Positions 35,413 through 43,663 of a stretch of DNA of 64,000 bases are shown in pieces. Position 1 is the first letter of the stretch. Every line of letters begins with the position of its first letter. Source of the DNA: Nonomuraea cavernae (GTDB lineage: Bacteria > Actinomycetota > Actinomycetes > Streptosporangiales > Streptosporangiaceae). The DNA is taken from contig NZ_BMNH01000036.1 in the NCBI RefSeq assembly GCF_014646355.1, positions 1 to 64,000 of the forward strand, given 5' to 3'. The translations under genes were made by a program, and so were the position numbers. The notes under the pieces were generated by a model, which searched no databases, had not been told where the DNA came from, and saw only the letters and a program-made list of their open reading frames with translations.

Positions 35413-35943
35413 CTACAGCAGTCTTAGCTCGGTGAGGGTGCGGTCGACGGTGTCGGCGTCATCGCGTGGCGGGCCATCCGGCTGGTGGCTCTGGCTGCAG
35501 GGCCGCATCCGGATCTGGAGGCGTTCGACGGTGCTGGGCCGGACCCGGTCGAGGTAGTAGGCGGCGTCGCTGGATGTGGCGCCGTCCCAGGTGTACGCGG
35601 TGCGCCAGGCGCAGTACAGCATGGAGAGCTCTTCGATGACGTCCCAATGGCGTGGCCAGCAGCTCAGGATGGCCCGCTGCGCGTCCGGCCAGGCGAACAA
35701 CACGTCGCGGACCCAGTCCGCCAGCTCGGCCAGACGATCGGCCTTCTCCTCGTGCGGCATGCGGGGCCAGCACCAGGGGCGCGGGGCGCTTCCAGCCGAT
35801 GGCTTGCCGCTGGAGGGCTTGGGCGGGCTGGAGGACGCCTTCAGCTGGGCGACGGTGTGGGCGAGCTCTTCCAACTCGGCGGCCAGGCCGGTGATGATCT
35901 CGGGACGGGCGTTGTCTCCGCCGTCGTCACGATGGCCGGTCAC
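35413..35943 (-). CDS. Hypothetical protein, last gene of the mobilisation operon
   Basis: A 176-residue protein. An acidic helical start (ITGLAAELEELAHTVAQLKA) is followed by a Ser/Pro/Lys linker and a Trp-rich helical domain (LAELADWVRDVLFAWPDAQR, then WDVIEELSMLYCAWRTAYTW). No family is recognised, though small proteins of this kind often follow the coupling ATPase on actinomycete plasmids. The GTG at 35943 overlaps the coupling-ATPase stop (GTGA), which fixes the start. A partner role with that ATPase is inferred from translational coupling. Confidence 0.65.
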   Translation of the reverse strand: MTGHRDDGGDNARPEIITGLAAELEELAHTVAQLKASSSPPKPSSGKPSAGSAPRPWCWPRMPHEEKADRLAELADWVRDVLFAWPDAQRAILSCWPRHWDVIEELSMLYCAWRTAYTWDGATSSDAAYYLDRVRPSTVERLQIRMRPCSQSHQPDGPPRDDADTVDRTLTELRLL

Positions 35944-37679
35944 TGGTGGTCGTCGTCCGGATTGGTGTGGCGGACGTGCCAGGGCCGGGCAAGACGGGGG
36001 CCACGCCTGATGGCGGGCAGTTCGAGAGGGGTGCTGGAAGACGCCGTGGTAGGGGCCGACGGTTTCTGAGGTGGCAGGGGCACCTCGCCGTTCTTGCGCC
36101 AGCGCTTGTAGTCGGCGCGCTTCCAGATCTGCTCGATGCGGACGATGGTCGGCGTGGCGTTGCGGCGCAGGACCAGGGCACGCCAGGTGGGAAGCCTGCG
36201 AGCCTGCTCGGGCGGCAGCACGGGGACGTTCTCCCAGCGGCGGGTGCGCAGCCGCCTGCCCGAGCCGTCGACCGAGGTTTCCCAGTACGGCAGCGCGATC
36301 TCGCCGCACAATTCGGACATCGTCTTCAGGTCCTCCGGGTCGGAGGTGGCGCCGAACAGCATCTTGGCCTTGGCGTTGTTCCAGATGGTCCTGGCCCCTT
36401 CCGGACCCCATTTCTGACGGAACTGCGCATGGGACTGGCCCGCGACGACGAAGACCAGGCCGGAGCCGGCGGCGGTGGCCAGCCAGCCGGGCAGCCGTGG
36501 GATCGGGCACACCTCGGGCGCCTCGTCCAGGACGAAGAGCACGGGCGGGTCCATCCGACGGCCGGGGCGGCGGGAGGCGAGCTGGCGGGCGCGGTGGTGG
36601 ATCTCGGCGACCAGCGTGGTGAACAGCACGGGGATGGCCGGGCTCACGTCATCGCCGGCGATCAGGTACAGGGTTTCGCGGCGGCGCAGCAGATCGTCCA
36701 GATCGAGGCCCTCGCCGGGGGCGGGGCAGATCATCCGGGCGATCGCCGGGTCGTCCATGCAGCGCAGGACCTGCCGCAGCGTCAGGAAGATGCTGTCGCG
36801 CGTACGGACGTGCAGGGTGTGGTAGCGGCGCACCAGGGCGGCGGCGCGGTCGGTGTCGAGCCCTGGCCGGGGCCGGGCGAGGATCTTCAGCGGGGTGGGA
36901 TCTTCGTCCAGCGCCCAGGCGTAGACCTGCTCCATCGTCAGCCGTTCGAGGGCGGCGGCGTGCATGAGGGAGGCCAGTACCATGGCCGCTTGGTTGGTCC
37001 AGAATCCCTCATCGGACACGCCGCCGGTCTCTGCCGCGGCGACCATGTGCGCGGCTCGCCGGAGGGCGGTGGCCTGGTCGTGGCAGCCGTCGACGGGCGA
37101 CCAGCGGACGGTGGAGGCCCAGGTGCCGAACCCATCAGGGTTGAACAGGTGGACGCGCCGGTGCTCGCCCCGAAGGCCCGCGGTCAGTCCGACGATGTCG
37201 TCGCGGATGCTTGTGACGATCACCGCGCCTGGGGCGTCCAGGATGCGCCCGGCGAGGTGGGCGGTCTTGCCCTCTTTCTGCGGAGCCAGGCACAGCACAC
37301 CGTCCTCGAAGGTGGCGTAGGTGCGCATGCGGAAGATCCAGCCTTGCGCCCAGCCGAGGAACAGGGCGATCTCGTGGTGCGGGACCAGGTGGCGCTTCCA
37401 CCAGCCGCGCAGGGAAGGACGCGCGTGGCGGACGACCTTGCGAGCGGCGGGCAGCCCGTAGTGCAGGTAGAGCTCCAGGCGACGAGCGAAGCCCGCGCCT
37501 GGATACAGCCGCAGGCGTAGCCGCCACCAGAGCGCCAGCCCGTGGCGTCGGCGGGGATTCCGCAGGCGATGGACGGCTACGGTGGCCACCGATGCGGCCA
37601 GCAGGACGACGGCCGCGGCGATGAGCGGCCCCGCTTGCAGTGACTGCTGCCAGCCGTCGCCGGCGGACCCAGTAGTCAT
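35940..37679 (-). CDS. VirD4/TraG-type coupling ATPase (T4CP)
   Basis: A 579-residue type IV coupling protein. One or two N-terminal membrane helices (LIAAAVVLLAASVATVAVH, residues 19-37) are followed by a RecA-like ATPase. Walker A is APQKEGKTAHLAG (about residues 131-143), in the PxxxGKT form typical of the TraG/TraD class. HRRVHLFNPDGFGTWASTVR and Walker B PPVLFVLDEAPEVCPIPRLP (about 383-402) follow, and TIWNNAKAKMLFGATSDPED matches the sensor region. It should recruit the TraA-DNA complex to the membrane for transfer. The ATG overlaps the stop of the upstream membrane-protein gene (ATGA). Confidence 0.92.
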   Translation of the reverse strand: MTTGSAGDGWQQSLQAGPLIAAAVVLLAASVATVAVHRLRNPRRRHGLALWWRLRLRLYPGAGFARRLELYLHYGLPAARKVVRHARPSLRGWWKRHLVPHHEIALFLGWAQGWIFRMRTYATFEDGVLCLAPQKEGKTAHLAGRILDAPGAVIVTSIRDDIVGLTAGLRGEHRRVHLFNPDGFGTWASTVRWSPVDGCHDQATALRRAAHMVAAAETGGVSDEGFWTNQAAMVLASLMHAAALERLTMEQVYAWALDEDPTPLKILARPRPGLDTDRAAALVRRYHTLHVRTRDSIFLTLRQVLRCMDDPAIARMICPAPGEGLDLDDLLRRRETLYLIAGDDVSPAIPVLFTTLVAEIHHRARQLASRRPGRRMDPPVLFVLDEAPEVCPIPRLPGWLATAAGSGLVFVVAGQSHAQFRQKWGPEGARTIWNNAKAKMLFGATSDPEDLKTMSELCGEIALPYWETSVDGSGRRLRTRRWENVPVLPPEQARRLPTWRALVLRRNATPTIVRIEQIWKRADYKRWRKNGEVPLPPQKPSAPTTASSSTPLELPAIRRGPRLARPWHVRHTNPDDDHQ

Positions 37680-38386
37680 CGGTTTCCCTGCGGAGGCTCG
37701 TCGTGGCAGTCGGCCCAGGTCAGGCAGTTGGGAGACAGAGGAGGCTCTTCCGGCCCACCGTGTCGGGGCGTACGAGCACGAGTGCGGGTGGGCGTGGTCG
37801 TGGTGCGCACCGTCTTGGTGGCGGTCACGGTGGGCTCGGCGGATGCCCGCCTTTCGGGCGTCTTGGCCGACGGGCTGGGGGATGCGTGCGGCTTGGTGGA
37901 GGCGGTCCTACGGGGCAATGCCGAGGTGAGAGTCGGTCTGGGACGGGGCTCGGCGGTGATGGGCGGTGGCTGGCGTGTCGGTGACGTGCGCTGCGCGTAC
38001 GGGGAAGGTTCTTCGGGTTCGGTGACCTGCTGTCCCGTCGGGATGATGGCCAGCCAGACGCCGATACCGATGGCTGCGGCCAGGGTGACTACCAAAGGGA
38101 TGATCTTGCGCCAGTCGGTGCGGGCCGGTTCGAACTCGTCCCAGTCGTCGTCTCTGGCTGGTGCCGGTGATGGCAGGGGGTGCAGGCGGCGCGTGTTGAC
38201 CGGTGTGGGAGGTGTATCGGCGTCTCCATCGTCGGCGGGCGAGCCGGGGGCGGAATCCTGCTGGTCTGGGCCGAGCTCGACGGGGTAGCCGTCGCCGACG
38301 TCAGCGAATGCGCTCGGGCCTTCGTAGCCGTCGTAGGGGCGGTCAACGGGCAGGTCTGGGGGGTCGGACGGCATGAGGTGTCGCAC
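37676..38386 (-). CDS. Membrane protein with Pro/Thr-rich extracytoplasmic tail
   Basis: A 236-residue protein with three parts. Residues 1-90 are acidic, Pro-rich and cytoplasmic, and IIPLVVTLAAAIGIGVWLAI (about 94-113) is a transmembrane helix. The outer tail of about 120 residues is low in complexity and rich in Pro, Thr, Arg and Ser, ending with a Cys pair (NCLTWADCHDE). ATG codons at 38386 and 38374 are possible starts. It is coupled to the ATPase downstream. The layout resembles membrane partners in actinobacterial transfer operons; no specific function is supported. Confidence 0.7.
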   Translation of the reverse strand: MRHLMPSDPPDLPVDRPYDGYEGPSAFADVGDGYPVELGPDQQDSAPGSPADDGDADTPPTPVNTRRLHPLPSPAPARDDDWDEFEPARTDWRKIIPLVVTLAAAIGIGVWLAIIPTGQQVTEPEEPSPYAQRTSPTRQPPPITAEPRPRPTLTSALPRRTASTKPHASPSPSAKTPERRASAEPTVTATKTVRTTTTPTRTRARTPRHGGPEEPPLSPNCLTWADCHDEPPQGNR

Positions 38387-38389
38387 CCT

Positions 38390-40057
38390 TCACACGACGA
38401 TGAAGATCTCGCTGGCTGCCTTGCCGAGGGCGGCGATGTCCTGGTGGATGCCGAGCTCGGTCGAGCGCGGATCGAACACCACCGAAAGCCTCTCGCGCAG
38501 CTGCTGGCGGATCAGCTGTGACCACATCGGGTTCATCGCCAAGTCGGCGTCGAGCAACCGGTAGGTGCGGCCGCCGTCGACGGCGTTGTGCCCCCACAGA
38601 GTCACCGTGGGCGCGCCGACTCCGATCACCGTGCCGATGTAGGCATTGATTTGAGCCGTGGCCTGGGCGTCGTCCCAGGGGGCAGCGGGGCCGCTGTGGG
38701 CCAGGCCGTACTCTCGCGAGCTGATCTGGGCCAGGGTGTCCCAGCCGAGGGCCTTGATGCTCAGCCATTGGGCGCGGGTGGCGACCGCGGGTGTGACGGG
38801 CTGCTGCTTACCTGTCTTCGGGTCGCGCAGCTGGTGTTGGCGATAAGCGGAGGCGAACAACCCGTTGGAGACATATACCTGCTCGACGGCGCTCGTCTTG
38901 ATGTAGCGCTCGACGAGCTTCTTGGTGGCCAGCGGCGCCTTGGCGCGCATGGCCGCGACGCAGCCTGCGGCGGCGCCGCAGCCCAGCTCGGGCACCACCA
39001 CGCCGATGGCCAGCCGCTTGCCCGGCAGAGCGGCACGAAGTGCGCCGCTCGCCTGCCGCAGGAAGTCCTTGATCTCGTCTTCGGAGGTGAAGGAGGTGTA
39101 GCCGAGGTTGTCGGCGAATTTGATGCCGATCACTCCTGGCCGCGATGCCGCGTTGATCAGCGTGCGCAGGGCTGCGCGGAACTGCGCCTGGCCGGCTTTG
39201 AAGTCGTCGGCCAGGTCCGATTCGATCCAGATGCGCAGGCGTGCCGTCCGGGCGGCCGTGATCGCTGCGGCGACCGGGTCGCCGGCCTGGTCGCTGGGCG
39301 GAGCTGCCCCGCTTGATGTTGGTGTGGCCGACGGGGTGGTCGCCGTGGTTGGCTGCTGGTCGGGCCTGGGAGCCTGGCTCTGGTCCGGTCGCGTGCTCGG
39401 CTGGCCCGGGGAGGTGTCGGAGGCCGGCGGCGCGATCGCGGACGGCGCGATGGTGAGCGTGGCCGGCGGGGAGGATGTGGAGCTCATCTTGGTCGGCCTG
39501 GCACGGGGAGTGACCGAGGAGCTGGGGCCTGTCGAGGCTGTGGGCGCTGTGGTGCGGATCTGGCGTTCGCCGTTCACGGTCCGTTCGAAGGTGATGGTGC
39601 CGGTGGCCATGTTGCGGCACTTGTACCAGCCATCCGGCTGCTGAGCGCAGTTGGTCTGCCCGCCCTTGCAGGCGGTGGTCTTGGACAGGTCGGTCGGCTG
39701 GTTGCAGCGCACGTAGCGGGGCGGAAGCGGCTGTGCCTGTTCCAGGCGGGCCCCGTCGTCGGTCATCCAGAACGAGGCCACATCGGCGGCGTCCTGCGGC
39801 GCCGACAGCCACCGGCACACCACGAACGTGGGAGTGTCGTCCGGCAGCATGTCGCGGCAAGAATCACCGCGTTCGACGGCCAGGGCCTGCTCGACGCCGG
39901 GATCGACCGGCTCGCCGGGCGCGGATCCGTGCACCAGGCCGGGCTCGGCGACGGCCATGACCGGCACGCAGACCACCAGAGCCACGACGATGCCCGCGGC
40001 GGCGAACCGCTTCTCGCGGCGGGTCATCGCCTGGAAGAATTTTCGGACCTTGTTCAT
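38390..40057 (-). CDS. Secreted protein with predicted barrel-like C-terminal domain
   Basis: A 555-residue exported protein. The N-terminal signal or anchor is FAAAGIVVALVVCVPVMAVA (about residues 18-37). Next come a Cys-rich segment of about 100 residues (RGDSCRDML, VVCRWL, VRCNQP, ACKGGQTNC, YKCRNM), a long Ser/Thr/Pro linker (about 165-290), and a C-terminal domain of about 260 residues. The C-terminal part (SRPGVIGIKFADNLGYTSF, LPGKRLAIGVVVPELGC, ALGWDTLAQISSREYGLA) alternates strands and helices like a glycoside-hydrolase-type TIM barrel, but no catalytic motif is claimed. The start at 40057 is the first Met with a basic stretch before the signal; AAGAGAG lies upstream. It lies between the sigma-like fusion gene and the membrane protein, probably co-transcribed. 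Confidence 0.7.
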   Translation of the reverse strand: MNKVRKFFQAMTRREKRFAAAGIVVALVVCVPVMAVAEPGLVHGSAPGEPVDPGVEQALAVERGDSCRDMLPDDTPTFVVCRWLSAPQDAADVASFWMTDDGARLEQAQPLPPRYVRCNQPTDLSKTTACKGGQTNCAQQPDGWYKCRNMATGTITFERTVNGERQIRTTAPTASTGPSSSVTPRARPTKMSSTSSPPATLTIAPSAIAPPASDTSPGQPSTRPDQSQAPRPDQQPTTATTPSATPTSSGAAPPSDQAGDPVAAAITAARTARLRIWIESDLADDFKAGQAQFRAALRTLINAASRPGVIGIKFADNLGYTSFTSEDEIKDFLRQASGALRAALPGKRLAIGVVVPELGCGAAAGCVAAMRAKAPLATKKLVERYIKTSAVEQVYVSNGLFASAYRQHQLRDPKTGKQQPVTPAVATRAQWLSIKALGWDTLAQISSREYGLAHSGPAAPWDDAQATAQINAYIGTVIGVGAPTVTLWGHNAVDGGRTYRLLDADLAMNPMWSQLIRQQLRERLSVVFDPRSTELGIHQDIAALGKAASEIFIVV

Positions 40058-40077
40058 CTCGACACTCTCTTCTCGGG

Positions 40078-41985
40078 TCAGCCGTTCGGGCAGTTCGACC
40101 AGTGCCCCTGGCGATCGGAGTAGACGGGGCCGCTGGAGATCCAGTAACCCTGGTCGGCCTCCACCGTCCAGGTCACGGTCACCGTCAGCGTTCCGACGCC
40201 GGTGGTCGTGCCGGCGGTGATGCGGCCGTCGCCCGTGCTGGTGCCGCTCCAGGTGAGGGTGACCGTCCCGGACTCGGTGAAGCGGGCACAGCCTGGCTTC
40301 TCCCGGGGAGCAGACACCGTGATGCGGGTGCCGTTGATCGAGATGCCGGAGCTTCCTGAGGCGGACACCACTTGGCCGGTACCGGGCGAAACGTCCAGCG
40401 ACACCGATCCGGTGCGGCCGGAGCCGAGGTTGAGGCTGGCGGGAGAGACTCGCGCGGAGGGGGCGGCGGGTTGGGGCAGCTGCGACTTGGTCGTAGAGGC
40501 GCTCGGCTTGGTGGTGGGCTGGCGCGGCGGGTCGTGGGGGCCGGTGGGCGTGGTTGGACCGCCGGTCTTGGAGGGGCGGATCCGGGCCGAGGGAGTACCG
40601 GCCATCTGGACGGTGGGGTGCGTGCTCGGCTTGGTCGCGGTCCGGGAGGTGGCCGGCCTGCTGGTCGGCGTTTGGGTGGGTGCGAGCGAGGGCGGCTCTT
40701 GTAGGACCGGGTCGACCTCCGGCGGCTGCTCCGTGGTGATCAGGGTGATCGTGCCCACCGGCTGGGGAGCGGCGACCCGGGCGGCCGTTTCCGGCCGGGG
40801 GTCGGGTCTGAGGACTGACCAGGCCGTCCCGATCAGGGCAACGGCCCCGACCACCGCGATGATGAGCGCGGCTACCCGTATCGCCGGTAACAGCGGCCGT
40901 AGCGACAGGCACGCCTCGGGATCGGACTCATCGGAGCGTTTGTGCCAGAACTCGGAGACCGAGTTGCTGCGCCGGTCCCAGGCGCGGAATTGCTCATCTT
41001 CTCGCTGCCGGCCGTCCTGCTGTTCGTCGTGTGGGTCGTGGTCTTCGGGAGGCGGGCTTTGCCCTGCGGATGGGGCGTGCTCGTCAGCCGGTTGCGCTGC
41101 AGGCGCTGCGATCGAGCCCGGCGCGGCCATCACCTCGCCGGGCGCCCGCCCCGGTGTCGGCGGGGTGGCGTGCAGCGGGTCGGCAGAAGGGCCCCGCTCG
41201 GGCTGGGCAGGGAAGCCGTTTGCCCGCCACAGCCGCTCATCGTGCGACAACGGTTCGGCCACGGTGAACTGGTCGGCCAGATCGTCCGGGGCGTCGCCGA
41301 TTGGCAGGAGGTCGAGTAACTCGGCCGTCGGAGCGCTGCGGGGGGCCTGCCGACAGATCGAGCAGTCGGCGATGTGGCGGCTGATCTGCGTGCGGGTGAG
41401 CTCGCTCAGCGAGGCGATCTCCTGACTGCGGATCAAGCCCGCCAACTGCTCGCAGCCGCCGCCCTTCCGTCCCGCTCCCGCCAGGCCAACGGTGTTCGGA
41501 GAGCTTGGCGGGCCCACGTCGGACAGCGCGGCCACCCACGCGTGAAGCTGGTCTGCCGCTCCGGCGGCGAGCAGGTCGACCTGGCCGGGCTCGACGTCGA
41601 GAATCAGCGCGATCTCAGCAGCGGTCATCCCGTGCCGCGCCGACAAGTCGAGCACCTCCCGATGGTCGGCCCGCAGACCGGCCAGGGCCTGGCCGACCAG
41701 GGCCGCCCGCGGGCCGGGGCGTGACCACACTCTGCTGCCGGCCGGTCTGGCGGCGGCCGCGGTGGCGCGGTGGACCCTGGCCACCGCGTACAGCCAGGCG
41801 CGCAGATACTCGTCGCTGACCGGGCGTCCGGCGTGCACGCAGGCCGAGACCAGGGCGCTGGCCAGGGCGAGCTCGGCTTCAGCTGGGAGCAGCGCGGTGC
41901 GTAGGTAGTCATACAGCCGGTCGCCGTAGCGGCGCCGCAGGTCCTCGATGACCTCGCGGGCGTCGTGCGGGAGTGAGTGCCACAT
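40078..41985 (-). CDS. Sigma-factor-like / anti-sigma-like transmembrane fusion protein
   Basis: A 635-residue protein. Residues 1-155 look like an ECF sigma factor: an N-terminal region 2-like helix set (REVIEDLRRRYGDRLYDYLR, WLYAVARVHRATAA) and a region 4 HTH (ADHREVLDLSARHGMTAAEI, ALILDVEPGQVDLL). A zinc-finger anti-sigma pattern HxxxCxxC follows (SRHIADCSICRQA, about 208-220). After an acidic linker of about 150 residues comes one transmembrane helix (RVAALIIAVVGAVALIGTAW, about 375-394). The outside part is a Thr/Pro linker and a beta-sandwich of about 120 residues (VSPASLNLGSGRTGSVSLDV onward) resembling BACON or Ig-like folds. Sigma activity is uncertain because region 2 is weak. Likely first gene of the mobilisation operon, 20 bases upstream of the secreted protein. 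Confidence 0.75.
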   Translation of the reverse strand: MWHSLPHDAREVIEDLRRRYGDRLYDYLRTALLPAEAELALASALVSACVHAGRPVSDEYLRAWLYAVARVHRATAAAARPAGSRVWSRPGPRAALVGQALAGLRADHREVLDLSARHGMTAAEIALILDVEPGQVDLLAAGAADQLHAWVAALSDVGPPSSPNTVGLAGAGRKGGGCEQLAGLIRSQEIASLSELTRTQISRHIADCSICRQAPRSAPTAELLDLLPIGDAPDDLADQFTVAEPLSHDERLWRANGFPAQPERGPSADPLHATPPTPGRAPGEVMAAPGSIAAPAAQPADEHAPSAGQSPPPEDHDPHDEQQDGRQREDEQFRAWDRRSNSVSEFWHKRSDESDPEACLSLRPLLPAIRVAALIIAVVGAVALIGTAWSVLRPDPRPETAARVAAPQPVGTITLITTEQPPEVDPVLQEPPSLAPTQTPTSRPATSRTATKPSTHPTVQMAGTPSARIRPSKTGGPTTPTGPHDPPRQPTTKPSASTTKSQLPQPAAPSARVSPASLNLGSGRTGSVSLDVSPGTGQVVSASGSSGISINGTRITVSAPREKPGCARFTESGTVTLTWSGTSTGDGRITAGTTTGVGTLTVTVTWTVEADQGYWISSGPVYSDRQGHWSNCPNG

Positions 41986-42019
41986 CGGCTCTCCTACGGA
42001 GTGGGAAGGGCGAAGGGGG

Positions 42020-42340
42020 TCACCGGCGGGCCGTCAGCGTCGCGATGCTCGTAAGGGTGATCGCGGCGCCGAGCAGGTGGTGCACGGCGAGCGCGTTGTC
42101 CAGCCAGATCACGGCGATGATCGCGCCGAAGATGGGGGATCAGGTGGAGGACCACGCCGGCGTGGGCGATGGGCACCTGGCCGATGGCGGGCGGTCGGCG
42201 CCAGCAGCGCGCCCGGCGACAGCTGGATCAGCGACTCGGTGCCGGACAGCAGCCACAGGCCGGGCACGCACATCAACAGGGCCGCCCAGCCGGAGCGGGA
42301 GTGATGTCCGGGGCTCGGAGCAGGTCGCCGGGGGGTTGAA
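42020..42340 (-). pseudogene. EamA/DMT-family transporter, C-terminal fragment
   Basis: The minus strand reads GLWLLSGTESLIQLSPGALL, then after disrupted sequence PIAHAGVVLHLIP. After a one-base shift in a run of C it continues IFGAIIAVIWLDNALAVHH, LLGAAITLTSIATLTARR and a stop. That is the last transmembrane part of a drug/metabolite transporter with at least one frameshift; the N-terminal half is missing. It lies between the mobilisation operon and the isochorismate operon. Confidence 0.75.
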
Positions 42341-42358
42341 GAGCCGTGCGCTCGCCGT

Positions 42359-43663
42359 TCACCCATGGCCTGCCAGCGGGCGGGCCGCCTCCGCGTACAG
42401 GTCGGTGGCGAGCTGGATCAGGTCGATCCTGCGGCCGTGCTCGTCAACCGCCCATCGTCCGGGGTCGTGGGTGTGCAGGTTGAGCCGGATGCCGCCGTCG
42501 GCATCGCGTACCCAGAGTCGACCCAGCGGGTAGAGCCCGACCAGGTGAAACCGGACGTCGGGCAACTCCGCGCGCAAGATGCGGGCCAGGGCGCCGGACC
42601 GCTGCTGAATCTTGGTCTCGTAGACGTTCTCCACCGCGATCGCCAGCCGGGAAGCGTGGCGCGTGGAGACGGCGGCGCGCATCTGGGCGGCGACGTAACT
42701 GAGCTCGGCCAGCTCGACCGGCGTCGTAGGAGGTGCGACCTGCGAGAGTAGCCGCCAGAGCCGGTCCTGGGTGGCGACAAGATCGACCAGCTCCTCGGTC
42801 GCCGGTACCCGGCCGCATGACAGGGCATGCCGCAGGTAGGCGCCGACGGTTTCGAGCTCGGCCGAGACCTCCACCTGCATCGGCCGGATCAGTGGTGTGG
42901 AGCTGAGGGCAGCCCGCCAGTTTTCGGCGTGCAGCCTGGCCAGGCGGGGATGGCGGGCTGCGACCGCGTCGCACCACTGCAGCAGCAGCCTCGGGGAGAC
43001 CTCACCGCGCTGGGCGGCTCGCAGCAGGATCAGGGTGGTAGCGGTGTGCGGCACATCCAGCACCACACGTACCGGCACCCCGGGCGGGATGCGTGACAGT
43101 ACTCCCGCCCCCACGGTGGGGAGCCGGGCCGCGGTCTCGGTCTCGGAGATCGTCAGTTCGTCGTCCAGCCGCAGACCCACGACTCGTTCGCCGACCTGGC
43201 CGTGGCGCAGGGATGTGATGGGGACTCGGCGGCCGCTCTCGGTGATCAATTGGGCGGCGCGGGTGCTGAAGTGGCATCCGCCCGAGATTAAGGTCACCTC
43301 GTGCAGATCATCGACGGCCACGTCGGCGGGCGGGGCGCCGCCGATGAAGACGTGGTGGGTGGCATCCTGCAGGCGGAGCCCGCTGTAGGCGGTGACGGTC
43401 TCATGGCCGGGGCGCAGGTCGCGCTCGCACACCATGTCGGTCACCGACACGTCGGTGTTCCACAGGTAGCCGAGCAGGTGCTGGTGGCGTCGGGCGGCCC
43501 GCGCGGTGGCCTTGCGCAGTGGATGTGGAGCGCCCTCGGCGGATGCATGCCACCAGCCGTCCGTCAGATGGCGCGCCGGAAGCCCTCCTGGGGCGAGATC
43601 GATCCGGCTCAGCCGGGGCGTGGACGACATACCGAGCTGATCCAGCACATGGAGGGTCGTCAT
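42359..43663 (-). CDS. Unrecognised protein, last gene of the isochorismate operon
   Basis: A 434-residue soluble protein that I do not recognise. The N-terminal part contains YLWNTDVSVTDMVCERDLRP, FIGGAPPADVAVDDLHEVTL and ISGGCHFSTRAAQLITESGR. The middle has VPVRVVLDVPHTATTLILLR. The C-terminal half is helical (AELSYVAAQMRAAVSTRHAS, LAIAVENVYETKIQQRSGAL) and ends with beta-rich FHLVGLYPLGRLWVRDADGG. No signal peptide, membrane helix or cofactor motif is evident. The start at 43663 has GGGAGG upstream and overlaps the stop of the ThDP-like gene (ATGA), which places it in the pathway. It could be a tailoring or condensing enzyme; no function is assigned. Confidence 0.7.
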   Translation of the reverse strand: MTTLHVLDQLGMSSTPRLSRIDLAPGGLPARHLTDGWWHASAEGAPHPLRKATARAARRHQHLLGYLWNTDVSVTDMVCERDLRPGHETVTAYSGLRLQDATHHVFIGGAPPADVAVDDLHEVTLISGGCHFSTRAAQLITESGRRVPITSLRHGQVGERVVGLRLDDELTISETETAARLPTVGAGVLSRIPPGVPVRVVLDVPHTATTLILLRAAQRGEVSPRLLLQWCDAVAARHPRLARLHAENWRAALSSTPLIRPMQVEVSAELETVGAYLRHALSCGRVPATEELVDLVATQDRLWRLLSQVAPPTTPVELAELSYVAAQMRAAVSTRHASRLAIAVENVYETKIQQRSGALARILRAELPDVRFHLVGLYPLGRLWVRDADGGIRLNLHTHDPGRWAVDEHGRRIDLIQLATDLYAEAARPLAGHG

